Positions 18,151 to 25,437 of a stretch of 33,754 nt of DNA are shown here, piece after piece. Each line of letters begins with the position of its first letter. Positions within the stretch are counted from its first letter, which is position 1. This DNA comes from Owenweeksia sp. (lineage in GTDB: Bacteria > Bacteroidota > Bacteroidia > Flavobacteriales > Schleiferiaceae), in assembly GCA_028277105.1 (NCBI GenBank), contig JANQHO010000041.1, positions 1 through 33,754 on the forward strand, given 5' to 3'. The notes under the pieces were generated by a model. That model was not told the origin of the DNA and ran no database searches. It worked only from the letters and a program-made list of their open reading frames with translations. The translations under genes and the position numbers were made by a program.

Positions 18151-18574
18151 GGCATTTTTGTTCTATCTATTTTTAGGTTTGCTCCCAAAGGTTGTTTGCT
18201 CACAAGAAGTTCAATGTGATTCTTTAGATATTAAATGCACCCAATTGAGGCATGGAGAATATGTTATCACTAATAAAACCGACTATTTAGCACTATTGGA
18301 AGGGCGCTCCCCTCACCCCAACTGTCAGGCATATCAATTGCCCGAGATAGATTTTTCCCGATATACTCTAGTCGGCTTAAAAACATCGGTAAGAGGCTGT
18401 GATTTCCCTGTGGTAACCTATGACTGTTCTAGAGAAAATGATGATTATGTAGTTTCCATATTGATTGAGCGAAAGGGACTTTGCAAAAGGAACAATACTA
18501 TAAATCTATGGCTTAAACTCTCAAAAGTAGTTGATCCTTCCAGGGTAAAACTAGAGGTAACCCGTAAAGGCTAA
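18131..18574 (+). CDS. Small exported six-cysteine protein, unknown function
   Basis: About 147 residues from GTG at 18131. There is no ATG, and TTG at 18128 or 18158 are alternatives. All give a signal peptide of the form KAFLFYLFLGLLPKVVCSQ. The mature part has six cysteines (in VQC, IKC, PNC, RGC, YDC, GLC), an even number compatible with three disulfides. A segment LPEIDFSRYTLVGLKTSV followed by strands ending WLKLSKV suggests a small beta domain. The outline recalls PrcB-like domains, but this is weak. It overlaps the barrel gene by 20 bases. A regulatory or protective partner of the metalloprotease is speculation from context. Confidence 0.6.
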   Translation: MEGYIFKAFLFYLFLGLLPKVVCSQEVQCDSLDIKCTQLRHGEYVITNKTDYLALLEGRSPHPNCQAYQLPEIDFSRYTLVGLKTSVRGCDFPVVTYDCSRENDDYVVSILIERKGLCKRNNTINLWLKLSKVVDPSRVKLEVTRKG

Positions 18575-19246
18575 GAGTGTGAAAAAAAAATAATCATTAT
18601 AATTTCTGTACTTTTCAGCCACAATGCAACCAGTCAGCACTTCTTAAAGATCAATGCTACTTACAACCTCAATTCGTTGGAACTATTTGAAGATCCTCAA
18701 GTGCTCGAATATGTAAAGGAATGGAATAGTGACTATATCAGTTCTACCGGAGTCAATTTCAACCTGGCCTATAAATATTTGTTTAGGAGAAATCTTGGTT
18801 TTACCGTGGGTTTATCCTACGGCTTTAATCAGGTTTCCTATACCAATTTTTCAGATGAAAGTACCTTAACGGCAACTGAATCTTTTCCTTTAGTGTCGGC
18901 TAACCTTGCCTTTTTATACGAACACCGCCCTCAATACGATGCTGTTTTTTCTACCTCCTTAGGCTTGGCGGTTTACAACTGCATAAGGGATTTTAGGACA
19001 GAAGTAAAATCAGATGGCAGATCGATAAGCGAATTCAACTATCCTTTTTTAGGATATTGTAAAGACTTTTTGGTCCTGTAATGGTCATTTGATTATTATC
19101 TATTTCATTGGTCAATAAATAAAAAGAAAAAAAGCGAGATAAGAATACCTCTTATACTGGCCACTCAATTATTAATGGATATGGCACAGTCTGATGATAT
19201 CTTCTACTCCATCGGCTTGGGTAGTGGAATAGAGCTTAGATTTTAA
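18575..19246 (+). pseudogene. Broken outer-membrane beta-barrel gene
   Basis: One frame stays homologous-looking from 18575 to 19246 (about 223 codons). It reads as a signal peptide (KKIIIIISVLFSHNATSQ), barrel strands (GVNFNLAYKYLFRRNLGFTVGLSYGF, SANLAFLYEHRP, STSLGLAVYN) and, after a TAA at 19079-19081, WSFDYYLFHWS ... SEIRIPLIL and a proper barrel end YSIGLGSGIELRF. The lesions are that in-frame stop and the lack of a start codon. GTG at 18579 is out of frame by one base at a run of nine A's; one more A would restore it. A short stretch after it (19248-19337, ending DTFSTVNFGIK) may be a scrap of another barrel. Confidence 0.68.
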
Positions 19247-19356
19247 TGAAGCAGTTGAATACTGTTTGGAAACTTTCGATATAAGGGCATTTATTTTAGA
19301 AGATACCTTTAGTACCGTCAATTTTGGAATAAAATAATAGCAAGAAAACGTTTTAA

Positions 19357-20030
19357 ATGAAAAGATCAATAATTTTATCCTTGCTTTAACCCTGCAAATA
19401 GCCGATGCGCAAACTGTGCTGTCTATCCGCGCTGGAGCGGGCCTAAAAAGCAGGGATTTTGGTTTTGCCAATGAATTCGCCTACAATTTTTACGAGGAAA
19501 ATGTAAAGACCAATCTTTCTTTTCAGTATGGTTTGGATTATCAGCAAGGGCTGAGTACGAGATCATCCCTTTGGGCAGCCGCCAATTTCGCAGTGAGGGA
19601 TATTTATTATGAAGATATTATTCTGATGGATGTATCGGGACAAATCGCTGGTAGTTATGAAAAGGACATCCTGAGATTTATAGATGTATCCCTGGGTTAC
19701 AGCTACAAAATAATTGATAAGGATTTCGATCTGTACCTGAGAGCAGGAGGTTTTATCGCCTTTCCGGTCGATTTCCGGGCACAATACGATTTTACAGATA
19801 ACAGTATTCAGCAGAATACCTTTAAACCGGTTCTTCCCGAAGAAAACAACTACGGGGTAATAGTAGAGCCTCTCATTTCATGGAAACCCTGGCTCAAAAG
19901 AAATACAGGTTTTTCATTGGGTATTCCCGTTCAATTGTTTTGGGTAGAAAACCCCAATTCCGGTGTAGCTGATCTCAACCCGCGTTATACAGTTTCATTA
20001 CTGATAGGAGTAAGTACCTTTTTACAATAA
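19357..20030 (+). CDS. Outer-membrane beta-barrel protein with frameshifted signal peptide (possible pseudogene)
   Basis: The body from GTG 19416 gives 204 residues of barrel-like strands (AGAGLKSRDFGFANEFAYNFY, NLSFQYGLDYQQGL, SLWAAANFAVRDIYY, VSLGYSYKI) ending RYTVSLLIGVSTFLQ. A barrel needs a signal peptide, and GTG 19416 gives none. Just upstream, ATG 19357 reads MKRSIILSLL then stop, while the body's own frame reads ILALTLQIADAQTV. Restoring one G at 19383/19384 would join them into MKRSIILSL-ALTLQIADAQ, a complete signal peptide. So either the gene is freshly inactivated or a base is missing from the sequence. It is related in size and layout to its neighbours. Confidence 0.6.
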
Positions 20031-20088
20031 ATTTTTTGCACGCTCTTTGATTTCCATCCGTATACTTCTGTTATACCTTCAACAAATG

Positions 20089-20124
20089 GCGTAAATCTCG
20101 TGGCAGCAAAAAATAAGTTATTAG
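20089..20124. repeat. Imperfect direct repeat, copy 2 (vestigial tgt start and promoter)
   Basis: Near copy of 13805-13839. Read on the minus strand it holds the tgt promoter motif with an extra T and then ACG AGA TTT ACG where tgt has ATG AAG TTT ACG, so the start codon is lost. Beyond four codons there is no resemblance to Tgt. It marks the far side of the accessory block, just before the last barrel gene. Confidence 0.72.
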
Positions 20125-20209
20125 TATGGGCCGTTAATACCAAACTAGTCGGTCAGGATAAAGCAAAAGTATTTCATTTTCCATTTTTAAATAAAAACAT
20201 AATTTTCAG

Positions 20210-20929
20210 ATGAATTTATTGAAGTATCTTTTTTCTATCAGCCTTATAAGTTTATTCCTTTCTGAAGCTGTAGCCCAGGAAAAAATATTAGAGCTAGGCT
20301 TTGGGTTATATGATCATTCCCGGGATTTTGTACACACTTCTGAAAGTAACGCGGAATTTTATAATTCCTACGCGAAAAAGAGAGATATTATCAAAGAATT
20401 GTCCTTGAAGTACTCTTTTATAAATGAGCAGGGATTATTGCTAGGTCTGTCACTGTCATATCTTACTACGGAAATTGAATTTTCAGAAAACTCACTGGAC
20501 AATCCAATCCATCCCTATTACGGGTTTGTAGTTTCTGACCTGGAAACGATTAAAAGAAACTACGTGTTTGTTACACCCGCTATAGGTTTTTCAAAAAGGG
20601 TAGAAATTTTTAACGTAAGCGGGTTCAGGTTGAATCTCCCATTAGGGTTGCGGTTAGGCTTGCCCGTAAATTGTTATGATGAGCTCTTGCCCAGAGGGAG
20701 GGAAAGTGTTACTAAAATTGAAAGATACAGAGGAGAAAATTTTTCAAAGGGTTTGCTCTACGGGCTTTCGGTTAGTCCGTCTTTAGCTTTTTACCCTTGG
20801 GAAAAAAAGTGGATGAAACAGCTAAGTTTAAACCTTGGATTGGAGGCCAACCTGCTTTTTCAGCATGAAGCGGAGTTAAATCCAAAATATCTTTTAGGTT
20901 TCAATGCGGGAGTCGGGTATGATTTTTAA
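20210..20929 (+). CDS. Outer-membrane beta-barrel protein
   Basis: 239 residues. Signal peptide MNLLKYLFSISLISLFLSEAVAQ, then amphipathic strands (LELGFGLYDHSRDFVH, KELSLKYSFINEQGLLLGLSLSYLTTEIEF, YVFVTPAIGFSKRVEIF, LPLGLRLGLPV, LYGLSVSPSLAFYPW, LSLNLGLEANLLF), ending LGFNAGVGYDF with terminal Phe. It is intact, unlike the two barrels before it, and lies beyond the distal direct repeat with a 179-base gap upstream, so it may have its own promoter. The precise family and ligand are not recognised. Confidence 0.75.
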   Translation: MNLLKYLFSISLISLFLSEAVAQEKILELGFGLYDHSRDFVHTSESNAEFYNSYAKKRDIIKELSLKYSFINEQGLLLGLSLSYLTTEIEFSENSLDNPIHPYYGFVVSDLETIKRNYVFVTPAIGFSKRVEIFNVSGFRLNLPLGLRLGLPVNCYDELLPRGRESVTKIERYRGENFSKGLLYGLSVSPSLAFYPWEKKWMKQLSLNLGLEANLLFQHEAELNPKYLLGFNAGVGYDF

Positions 20930-20991
20930 TCTTAAGTAATTAGGAGTTACCTGTATTCCGCGGATCAGCCTTAGCCCTCTTTTTTCTGTTT

Positions 20992-20999
20992 TACCTTTG
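20992..20999 (+). promoter_or_regulatory. -7 promoter box of the glycosyltransferase-rsmG operon
   Basis: TACCTTTG matches TAnnTTTG exactly and ends seven bases before the ATG at 21007 (TCCGCCT between). As at tgt, the message would be nearly leaderless. Confidence 0.55.
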
Positions 21000-21006
21000 T
21001 CCGCCT

Positions 21007-22095
21007 ATGGAGGTTTTAATACTAATATGGCAACTGGCCACGGCTTTTCTCCTGCTGTATTACCTGATCTTTTACGGCCGATTTTTACTGTATAAATCAC
21101 CTGGAGACGAGGAGGAGGTTTTTTCGGAATCTATTTCCGTGATCATTTGTGCCCGCAACGAAGCTGGAAATCTCCGGGAAAACCTCCCGCTGGTACTGCA
21201 GCAAGAGCACCCACATTTTGAAGTATTGGTAGTAAACGATCGCAGCAAAGATGAAAGCAGCAGTATTTTAAGGCAGTTAAGAAAGGAACATCCTAACCTT
21301 AGAATATTGGAAATTGAAGATGGTGATAACTACCAGGGCAAAAAGAAAGCCCTGGCCCGGGGGATCGAAGCGGCTAAGTACGACTATGTGGTATTGACCG
21401 ATGCCGATTGCCAACCCGCCAGTGAACAGTGGCTCAGCCTGATGGCTTCCCATTTTAAAAGCAAAGAGATAGTATTGGGCTTTGGATCTTATGAAAAACA
21501 GAAAGGCTGGGTCAATAAGCTGGTGCAATGGGAAACCCTGCACTCAGCTGTGCAGTATTTTTCCATGGCCTACAGTGGCTTGCCCTATATGGGGGTGGGG
21601 CGTAACCTGGCCTACAAAAAGTCTTTATTTACGAAATCTAAAGGTTTTGAAGAGCACCTTGACCTGCCTTCAGGAGATGACGATCTTTTTATCAGTTCGG
21701 TAGCCCGGGTCGATAATGTGGCGCTGGAATACCGGAAAGAAGCTTTTACTTATTCTGAAGCTCCCCTTACATTAAGACAATGGTGGAGACAAAAAAGAAG
21801 GCATCTTTCTACCGCTAATCGCTACAGGTTTTTACCTAAAACCGCACTGGCTTTATACGGCACTAGCCAGTTGTTGTTTTATTTATTGCTTCCCTTGGCA
21901 TTAAAGGCAGGTTTATGGGCTTTGATCGGGGCCAGGTTTGTTTTACAGTATGTCTTTTTTTTGCTTTTTTCCCGCAGGTTCAAGACTGACGGCTTATGGC
22001 TGACCTACTCGTTATGGGAATTTTTACAGATCATTTTTACTGCTCTTATTCATCTGCAAAATACTTTTACCGGTAAACCCCGAACATGGAAATAA
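21007..22095 (+). CDS. Membrane-anchored family 2 glycosyltransferase
   Basis: 362 residues. One N-terminal membrane helix (LILIWQLATAFLLLYYLIFYG) is followed by a GT-A catalytic domain: ISVIICARNEAGNL (~44-57), EVLVVNDRSKDES, then the DxD-type TDADCQP, an acidic GDDD, and RQWWRQKRRHLS, resembling the QxxRW acceptor motif of processive or lipid-linked GT2 enzymes. Two or three C-terminal membrane helices follow. It transfers a sugar from a nucleotide donor to an envelope or extracellular acceptor that cannot be named. Its last ten bases overlap rsmG. Confidence 0.9.
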   Translation: MEVLILIWQLATAFLLLYYLIFYGRFLLYKSPGDEEEVFSESISVIICARNEAGNLRENLPLVLQQEHPHFEVLVVNDRSKDESSSILRQLRKEHPNLRILEIEDGDNYQGKKKALARGIEAAKYDYVVLTDADCQPASEQWLSLMASHFKSKEIVLGFGSYEKQKGWVNKLVQWETLHSAVQYFSMAYSGLPYMGVGRNLAYKKSLFTKSKGFEEHLDLPSGDDDLFISSVARVDNVALEYRKEAFTYSEAPLTLRQWWRQKRRHLSTANRYRFLPKTALALYGTSQLLFYLLLPLALKAGLWALIGARFVLQYVFFLLFSRRFKTDGLWLTYSLWEFLQIIFTALIHLQNTFTGKPRTWK

Positions 22096-22718
22096 TACTG
22101 AAATATTTTCCGGATCTAACAGCAGAGCAGATACAACGCTTGTCTGCCTTGGGGAGGCTGTACGAAAAATGGAACAGCCAGATCAACGTGATCAGCCGTA
22201 GGGATATGGATCATTTTTACGAAAGGCATGTGTTGCATTCCCTGGGCATTGCCAAAGTACTTTCCTTTCCTGCTGGAACAGATATATTGGACATAGGTAC
22301 CGGGGGTGGCTTTCCTGGTATTCCCCTGGCCATCCTTTTTCCCGGAAGTGAGTTTATGCTGGTTGACAGCATTGGCAAAAAAATAAAGGTGGTTGAGGAG
22401 GTGGCAAAAGAACTAGGTTTGGATAATGTAACGGCCCGGCATCAAAGGGCGGAAAAAATTAAAAACCGATTTGACTTCATCATTTCGCGGGCGGTTACTC
22501 AAATGCCCCGTTTCTTACCCTGGACTAAAGGAAAATTTAAGTCTGATACTAAAGAAACCACGGGTTTGGCCAAGGGCATTTTATACCTCAAAGGCGGTGA
22601 TCTTACGGAAGAATTAGAGGGGGTTAAAAATTACCAGATATTTAACCTCAAAGATTATTTTGCTGAAGTTTTTTTTGATACTAAAAAGGTGTTATATATA
22701 CCGGTTCATTTAAGATGA
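22086..22718 (+). CDS. rsmG: 16S rRNA (guanine-527-N7)-methyltransferase RsmG
   Basis: 210 residues, normal length. It carries the family opening with YEKWNSQINVISRRD, ERHVLHSLGIAKV, the SAM-binding motif DILDIGTGGGFPGIPLAILFP, and FDFIISRAVTQMPRFLPW. It methylates N7 of G527 of 16S rRNA in the 30S subunit. The start overlaps the glycosyltransferase by ten bases, so translation is probably coupled. A weak AT-rich terminator follows. Confidence 0.96.
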   Translation: MEIILKYFPDLTAEQIQRLSALGRLYEKWNSQINVISRRDMDHFYERHVLHSLGIAKVLSFPAGTDILDIGTGGGFPGIPLAILFPGSEFMLVDSIGKKIKVVEEVAKELGLDNVTARHQRAEKIKNRFDFIISRAVTQMPRFLPWTKGKFKSDTKETTGLAKGILYLKGGDLTEELEGVKNYQIFNLKDYFAEVFFDTKKVLYIPVHLR

Positions 22719-22722
22719 TTTT

Positions 22723-22743
22723 AACGAAGGATTTTCGTTTTTT
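22723..22743 (+). terminator. Weak intrinsic terminator after rsmG
   Basis: A 6-bp stem AACGAA (22723-22728) / TTCGTT (22734-22739) runs into TTTT to 22743. The stem is AT-rich and short, so termination may be partial. It separates the GT2-rsmG operon from the 80-residue gene. Confidence 0.4.
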
Positions 22744-22759
22744 GGGCGCAGAATTAATC

Positions 22760-22784
22760 TAAATTTGGCTATCTTCATAGCCAA
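22760..22784 (+). promoter_or_regulatory. Promoter -7 box with overlapping hairpin before the 80-residue gene
   Basis: TAAATTTG (22760-22767) fits TAnnTTTG. Starting within it is an 8-bp perfect inverted repeat TTGGCTAT (22765-22772) / ATAGCCAA (22777-22784) with loop CTTC. Transcription would begin inside the repeat, so it could be an operator or a 5' cap hairpin on a short leader of about 20-30 bases. Confidence 0.5.
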
Positions 22785-22801
22785 CTAAAAATCAAACCTG
22801 T

Positions 22802-23044
22802 ATGATTCTCAACAACGCAACAAACGAAGCGGCAGAGTGGTCTGTAGCTACTGACGGTGAAACAATTGACGGCACCAAGGGAGCAGAGACCTGGGGTTAC
22901 ATCACCCCTCCGGCCGGTCCTTATTTGTATACTGTAACTTTCAAAGGGCCTCAGGGGACTGCTACGGCAGAAAATGTGAATAATCCCGATGCCTGCGCTA
23001 CGTATACCGGTAAAGAGATTTTGATCACTTATCCCGGTGCTTAA
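22802..23044 (+). CDS. 80-residue orphan protein, unknown function
   Basis: Small protein without signal peptide, membrane span or recognised family. It is slightly acidic, with many Thr, Gly and Ala, and its short strands (AEWSVAT, YLYTVTFKGPQG, EILITYPGA) suggest a small beta-sandwich. There is one cysteine (in DACATY). Evidence that it is real: ATG with its own -7 box and hairpin upstream, a strong terminator 33 bases after the stop, higher GC than the flanks, and a frame that fills exactly that transcription unit. A structural or binding role is only a guess. Confidence 0.65.
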   Translation: MILNNATNEAAEWSVATDGETIDGTKGAETWGYITPPAGPYLYTVTFKGPQGTATAENVNNPDACATYTGKEILITYPGA

Positions 23045-23076
23045 AAATTTGATTGAAAAATCGTAAAGAATTTTAT

Positions 23077-23112
23077 CCCGCATTAATCTAATACAGATAA
23101 TGCGGGTTTTTT
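23077..23112 (+). terminator. Intrinsic terminator of the 80-residue gene
   Basis: Perfect 9-bp stem CCCGCATTA (23077-23085) / TAATGCGGG (23098-23106) followed by six T's. It closes a single-gene transcription unit on the plus strand, just before the convergent end of the S41 peptidase gene. Confidence 0.9.
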
Positions 23113-23118
23113 ACGGGA

Positions 23119-24688
23119 TTATTGCTTTTCAGACTTGATTAAATCTATAGCTTTATCCATTACAAAATCTACCTGCTTTTTTATTAGTTCTTCTTTTGTG
23201 GGAGGAATTATCATATCAGGCACCACCCCTTTAAAGTTTTTGCTATTACTCACGGCATAAGTGTATTCAGCCGTACTGATGTTGAGTTCTATACCGCTGT
23301 AAGGCAGCCGGATGGCAACCATCATGGGAAGTCCCACAGCGGGCTCCACCTGTTTCCATTCCCATAAAAACAGCATCGGTGTTTTCCCGCATCAAAGAGG
23401 AGAACACAGCAGAACAGGAGCGGGTATAACCGTTGGTAAGGATATAAACTTTGCCTTCAAAACGATTTTTTGGGGCGGGTTTGGCCAGGAGCGAAGGATA
23501 ATTTCTCCATTCATAGTGGTGCAAGCTATTTAACTTCAAGTCAAAAGTGTCCAGGTAAGCGGGATGGGAGAATACGATAGGCTCAAAAGAGAAATCCCGC
23601 TATTTTTGGGTTTCCACTTTTTGCATATATGGTGTTTCTCCATCAATGAAATACGAGAAAAGATATTTGCCGTAAGCTGTCCAGCCACCTGTATTATTGC
23701 GAATGTCGATGATAAGGTTCTTCACTTTATGGTCTGCCAAACAGGCAAAAACAGAATCGGTGAATTTTTCAAAATCCTGCCCGTGGTTTTTGGTGTAGTC
23801 CTTTCTGAACCATTTTATGGTATAGACCCCGGTATTTATTGAGTCGATCATTCTAAACCGGAGGGGAATGCCCATTTTTTCTTCAGGAGGGTAACGCTGG
23901 GCCCTGATAGAATCTATCTCAGCTTTTAGCAAAGCTCGTATGTGATATTCCTTCTCTTCAGAATTATTGGTAACAACCCGAATTTTAAATTCTTCAGGAT
24001 TATCTATAAAATTGGAATAGGCCATGCTGAAATACTTTTCAATATCGATCAAGTCTTCATTACTGCAGCGCCCATCGCGATAGGTATGTTTTCTTAGCTG
24101 AGCGGTAATTTGGTCTACGGGTTTTCCGTTTATGTGAGTGATTTCACTTAAGAGCTCAATGTTGTTCTCTATCGAGTTGTTGTGTAACAGATAATATCGC
24201 CCATTGTAAATTTTGAGGTCAAAGGGAAAGATCTTCACATTGAGCTTGCGGTATTCCATGTAGTCGGCAGAATGCCGCCAACGGCTATGACCGCAGGCGA
24301 TCAGGTTTTGAATACGGGTAATACTGCGCAGTAATTCCAGATAGGTCATGAAATTACAATTCACGAAAGCATTATTAAAAGCGCTGTCTATCTTACTTTT
24401 AGAAGTATAGCGGTAAATTGAGGTTTGTACTTCTTCTAAAACCCTTTTGAGTATTTTCAGGTCAGCTTTGCAGTATTCGGGATTTAGTTTAGCGTTGAAG
24501 TCTTTTGCCGGCTTTAAAGTATCGTTAACTAGTTGTTGAAGATAAGCTGTGAACTCACCTTTACTCAGGCTATCTGACAGATGAGTTGATGTTTGAGCTT
24601 TGCCAGAGATAAGCAGCAAGAAACATCCGACAGTAAAACAAAAAGATGTGAAATAAAATTTCAAAATATCAGCAGATTGGCAAGGCAA
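23119..24688 (-). pseudogene. Broken S41-family peptidase gene
   Basis: Joined, the pieces give about 515-520 residues of an exported S41 (C-terminal processing/tricorn-type) peptidase. The N-terminal part holds DSINTGVYTIKWFRKD and NLIIDIRNNTGGW. The next holds KVYILTNGYTRSCSAVFSSLMREN, where a serine of TRSCS is the likely nucleophile, and METGG. The last holds GLPMMVAIRLPYSGIEL ... GVVPDMIIPPTKEEL. Lesions: an in-frame TAG at 23600-23602, after which the same frame continues into the catalytic region, and one extra C in the CCC at 23341-23343 that shifts the final 75 or so codons. The start is also poor: no ATG; TTG 24664 gives the signal peptide LKFYFTSFCFTVGCFLLLISGKAQ. The frame can be opened to TTG 24688. 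Confidence 0.82.
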
Positions 24689-24756
24689 TTTAGCTGAATA
24701 GCAGCAAAAAGCATGGTCTCTTCAGCACATTAACAATTGTTTGTGATTGACATAAA

Positions 24757-24785
24757 TAAAAAAGTCCCGCACAGGGGCGGGACTT
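24757..24785 (-). terminator. Intrinsic terminator of the LPP20-like lipoprotein gene
   Basis: On the minus strand a perfect 9-bp stem AAGTCCCGC / GCGGGACTT (24777-24785 with 24762-24770, six-base loop) is followed by a T-rich run. It lies about 20 bases after the stop of the gene at 24804. Confidence 0.9.
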
Positions 24786-24803
24786 CCAGAGAGATCAATA
24801 GGG

Positions 24804-25364
24804 TTAGCTTCCCATCTTTTTCATCTCTTCGTCAAAAGTCTTTTTGAACTTCTCAAAATTGTAGTCAATTTTCAGCGACTGGTCATTGCTCAAGGTTTTG
24901 TAATAATTGTCTACCAACTCATCACCAGATAGTTCCACAGCAATGTAATATTTGTATTTATTAGAGCCGTTTACCTGGGTAAGACGATCGCAAACGGGTT
25001 TCACACCATTGAGCTTTTGATTGATCACAGTGCGGGCGTTTTCCTCAAAACGTTCCAGCAATTCTTCGGTATTGTTGTACTCGGAGGATTTCACGTAATT
25101 ATCGCCCACTACTTTCATAACAGTAGATATCTGTCCTGCCAGTTCAGCTTTGGCGTTACTCAGCGCTTTTTTCTTGGCTACGTTAGCGTCCATGCTTTCG
25201 CCAAAAGAGTAGGAACGGAAATATTTTTTATCGGATTTGTATTGAGAGCAGGGTAAAACTATTTCAACTTCACCCTTGGGAGCTTCAATGGTCTTTTTCT
25301 TGCTTTTGCAGGCGGTAAAGGCGAAGATCGCGGCACCGGCTAAAATGAGATATGAATTTTTCAT
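24804..25364 (-). CDS. LPP20-like lipoprotein
   Basis: 186 residues. Lipoprotein signal MKNSYLILAGAAIFAFTAC with Cys19 as the likely lipidated residue, then a Lys-rich linker. The body matches the LPP20-like pattern: FRSYSFGESMDANVAKKKALSNAKAELAGQISTVMKVV, a helix rich in Ala that in this family follows a fresh-start beta-strand, then KYKYYIAVELSGDELV. Family members are outer-membrane or periplasm-facing lipoproteins of unknown role. It has its own terminator and lies downstream of the cytochrome c peroxidases, separated by 73 bases. Confidence 0.75.
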   Translation of the reverse strand: MKNSYLILAGAAIFAFTACKSKKKTIEAPKGEVEIVLPCSQYKSDKKYFRSYSFGESMDANVAKKKALSNAKAELAGQISTVMKVVGDNYVKSSEYNNTEELLERFEENARTVINQKLNGVKPVCDRLTQVNGSNKYKYYIAVELSGDELVDNYYKTLSNDQSLKIDYNFEKFKKTFDEEMKKMGS

Positions 25365-25437
25365 GGCATGGAGGTTTTAATTGCTACTGCTAATTTGCGA
25401 TAATTAAAACAAAGCCTGTGCCAATTCTGATCAGTAC

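Noticed and set aside
20031-20209. Possible tRNA or small RNA between the last two barrel genes
   Set aside because: No cloverleaf-like pairing or terminator was found. The only structure recognised is the tgt-like repeat.
18575-24688. Alternative genetic code or programmed read-through to explain the in-frame stops
   Set aside because: The stops are different codons (TAA in one gene, TAG in another), come with separate frameshifts, and ordinary stops end all intact neighbours.
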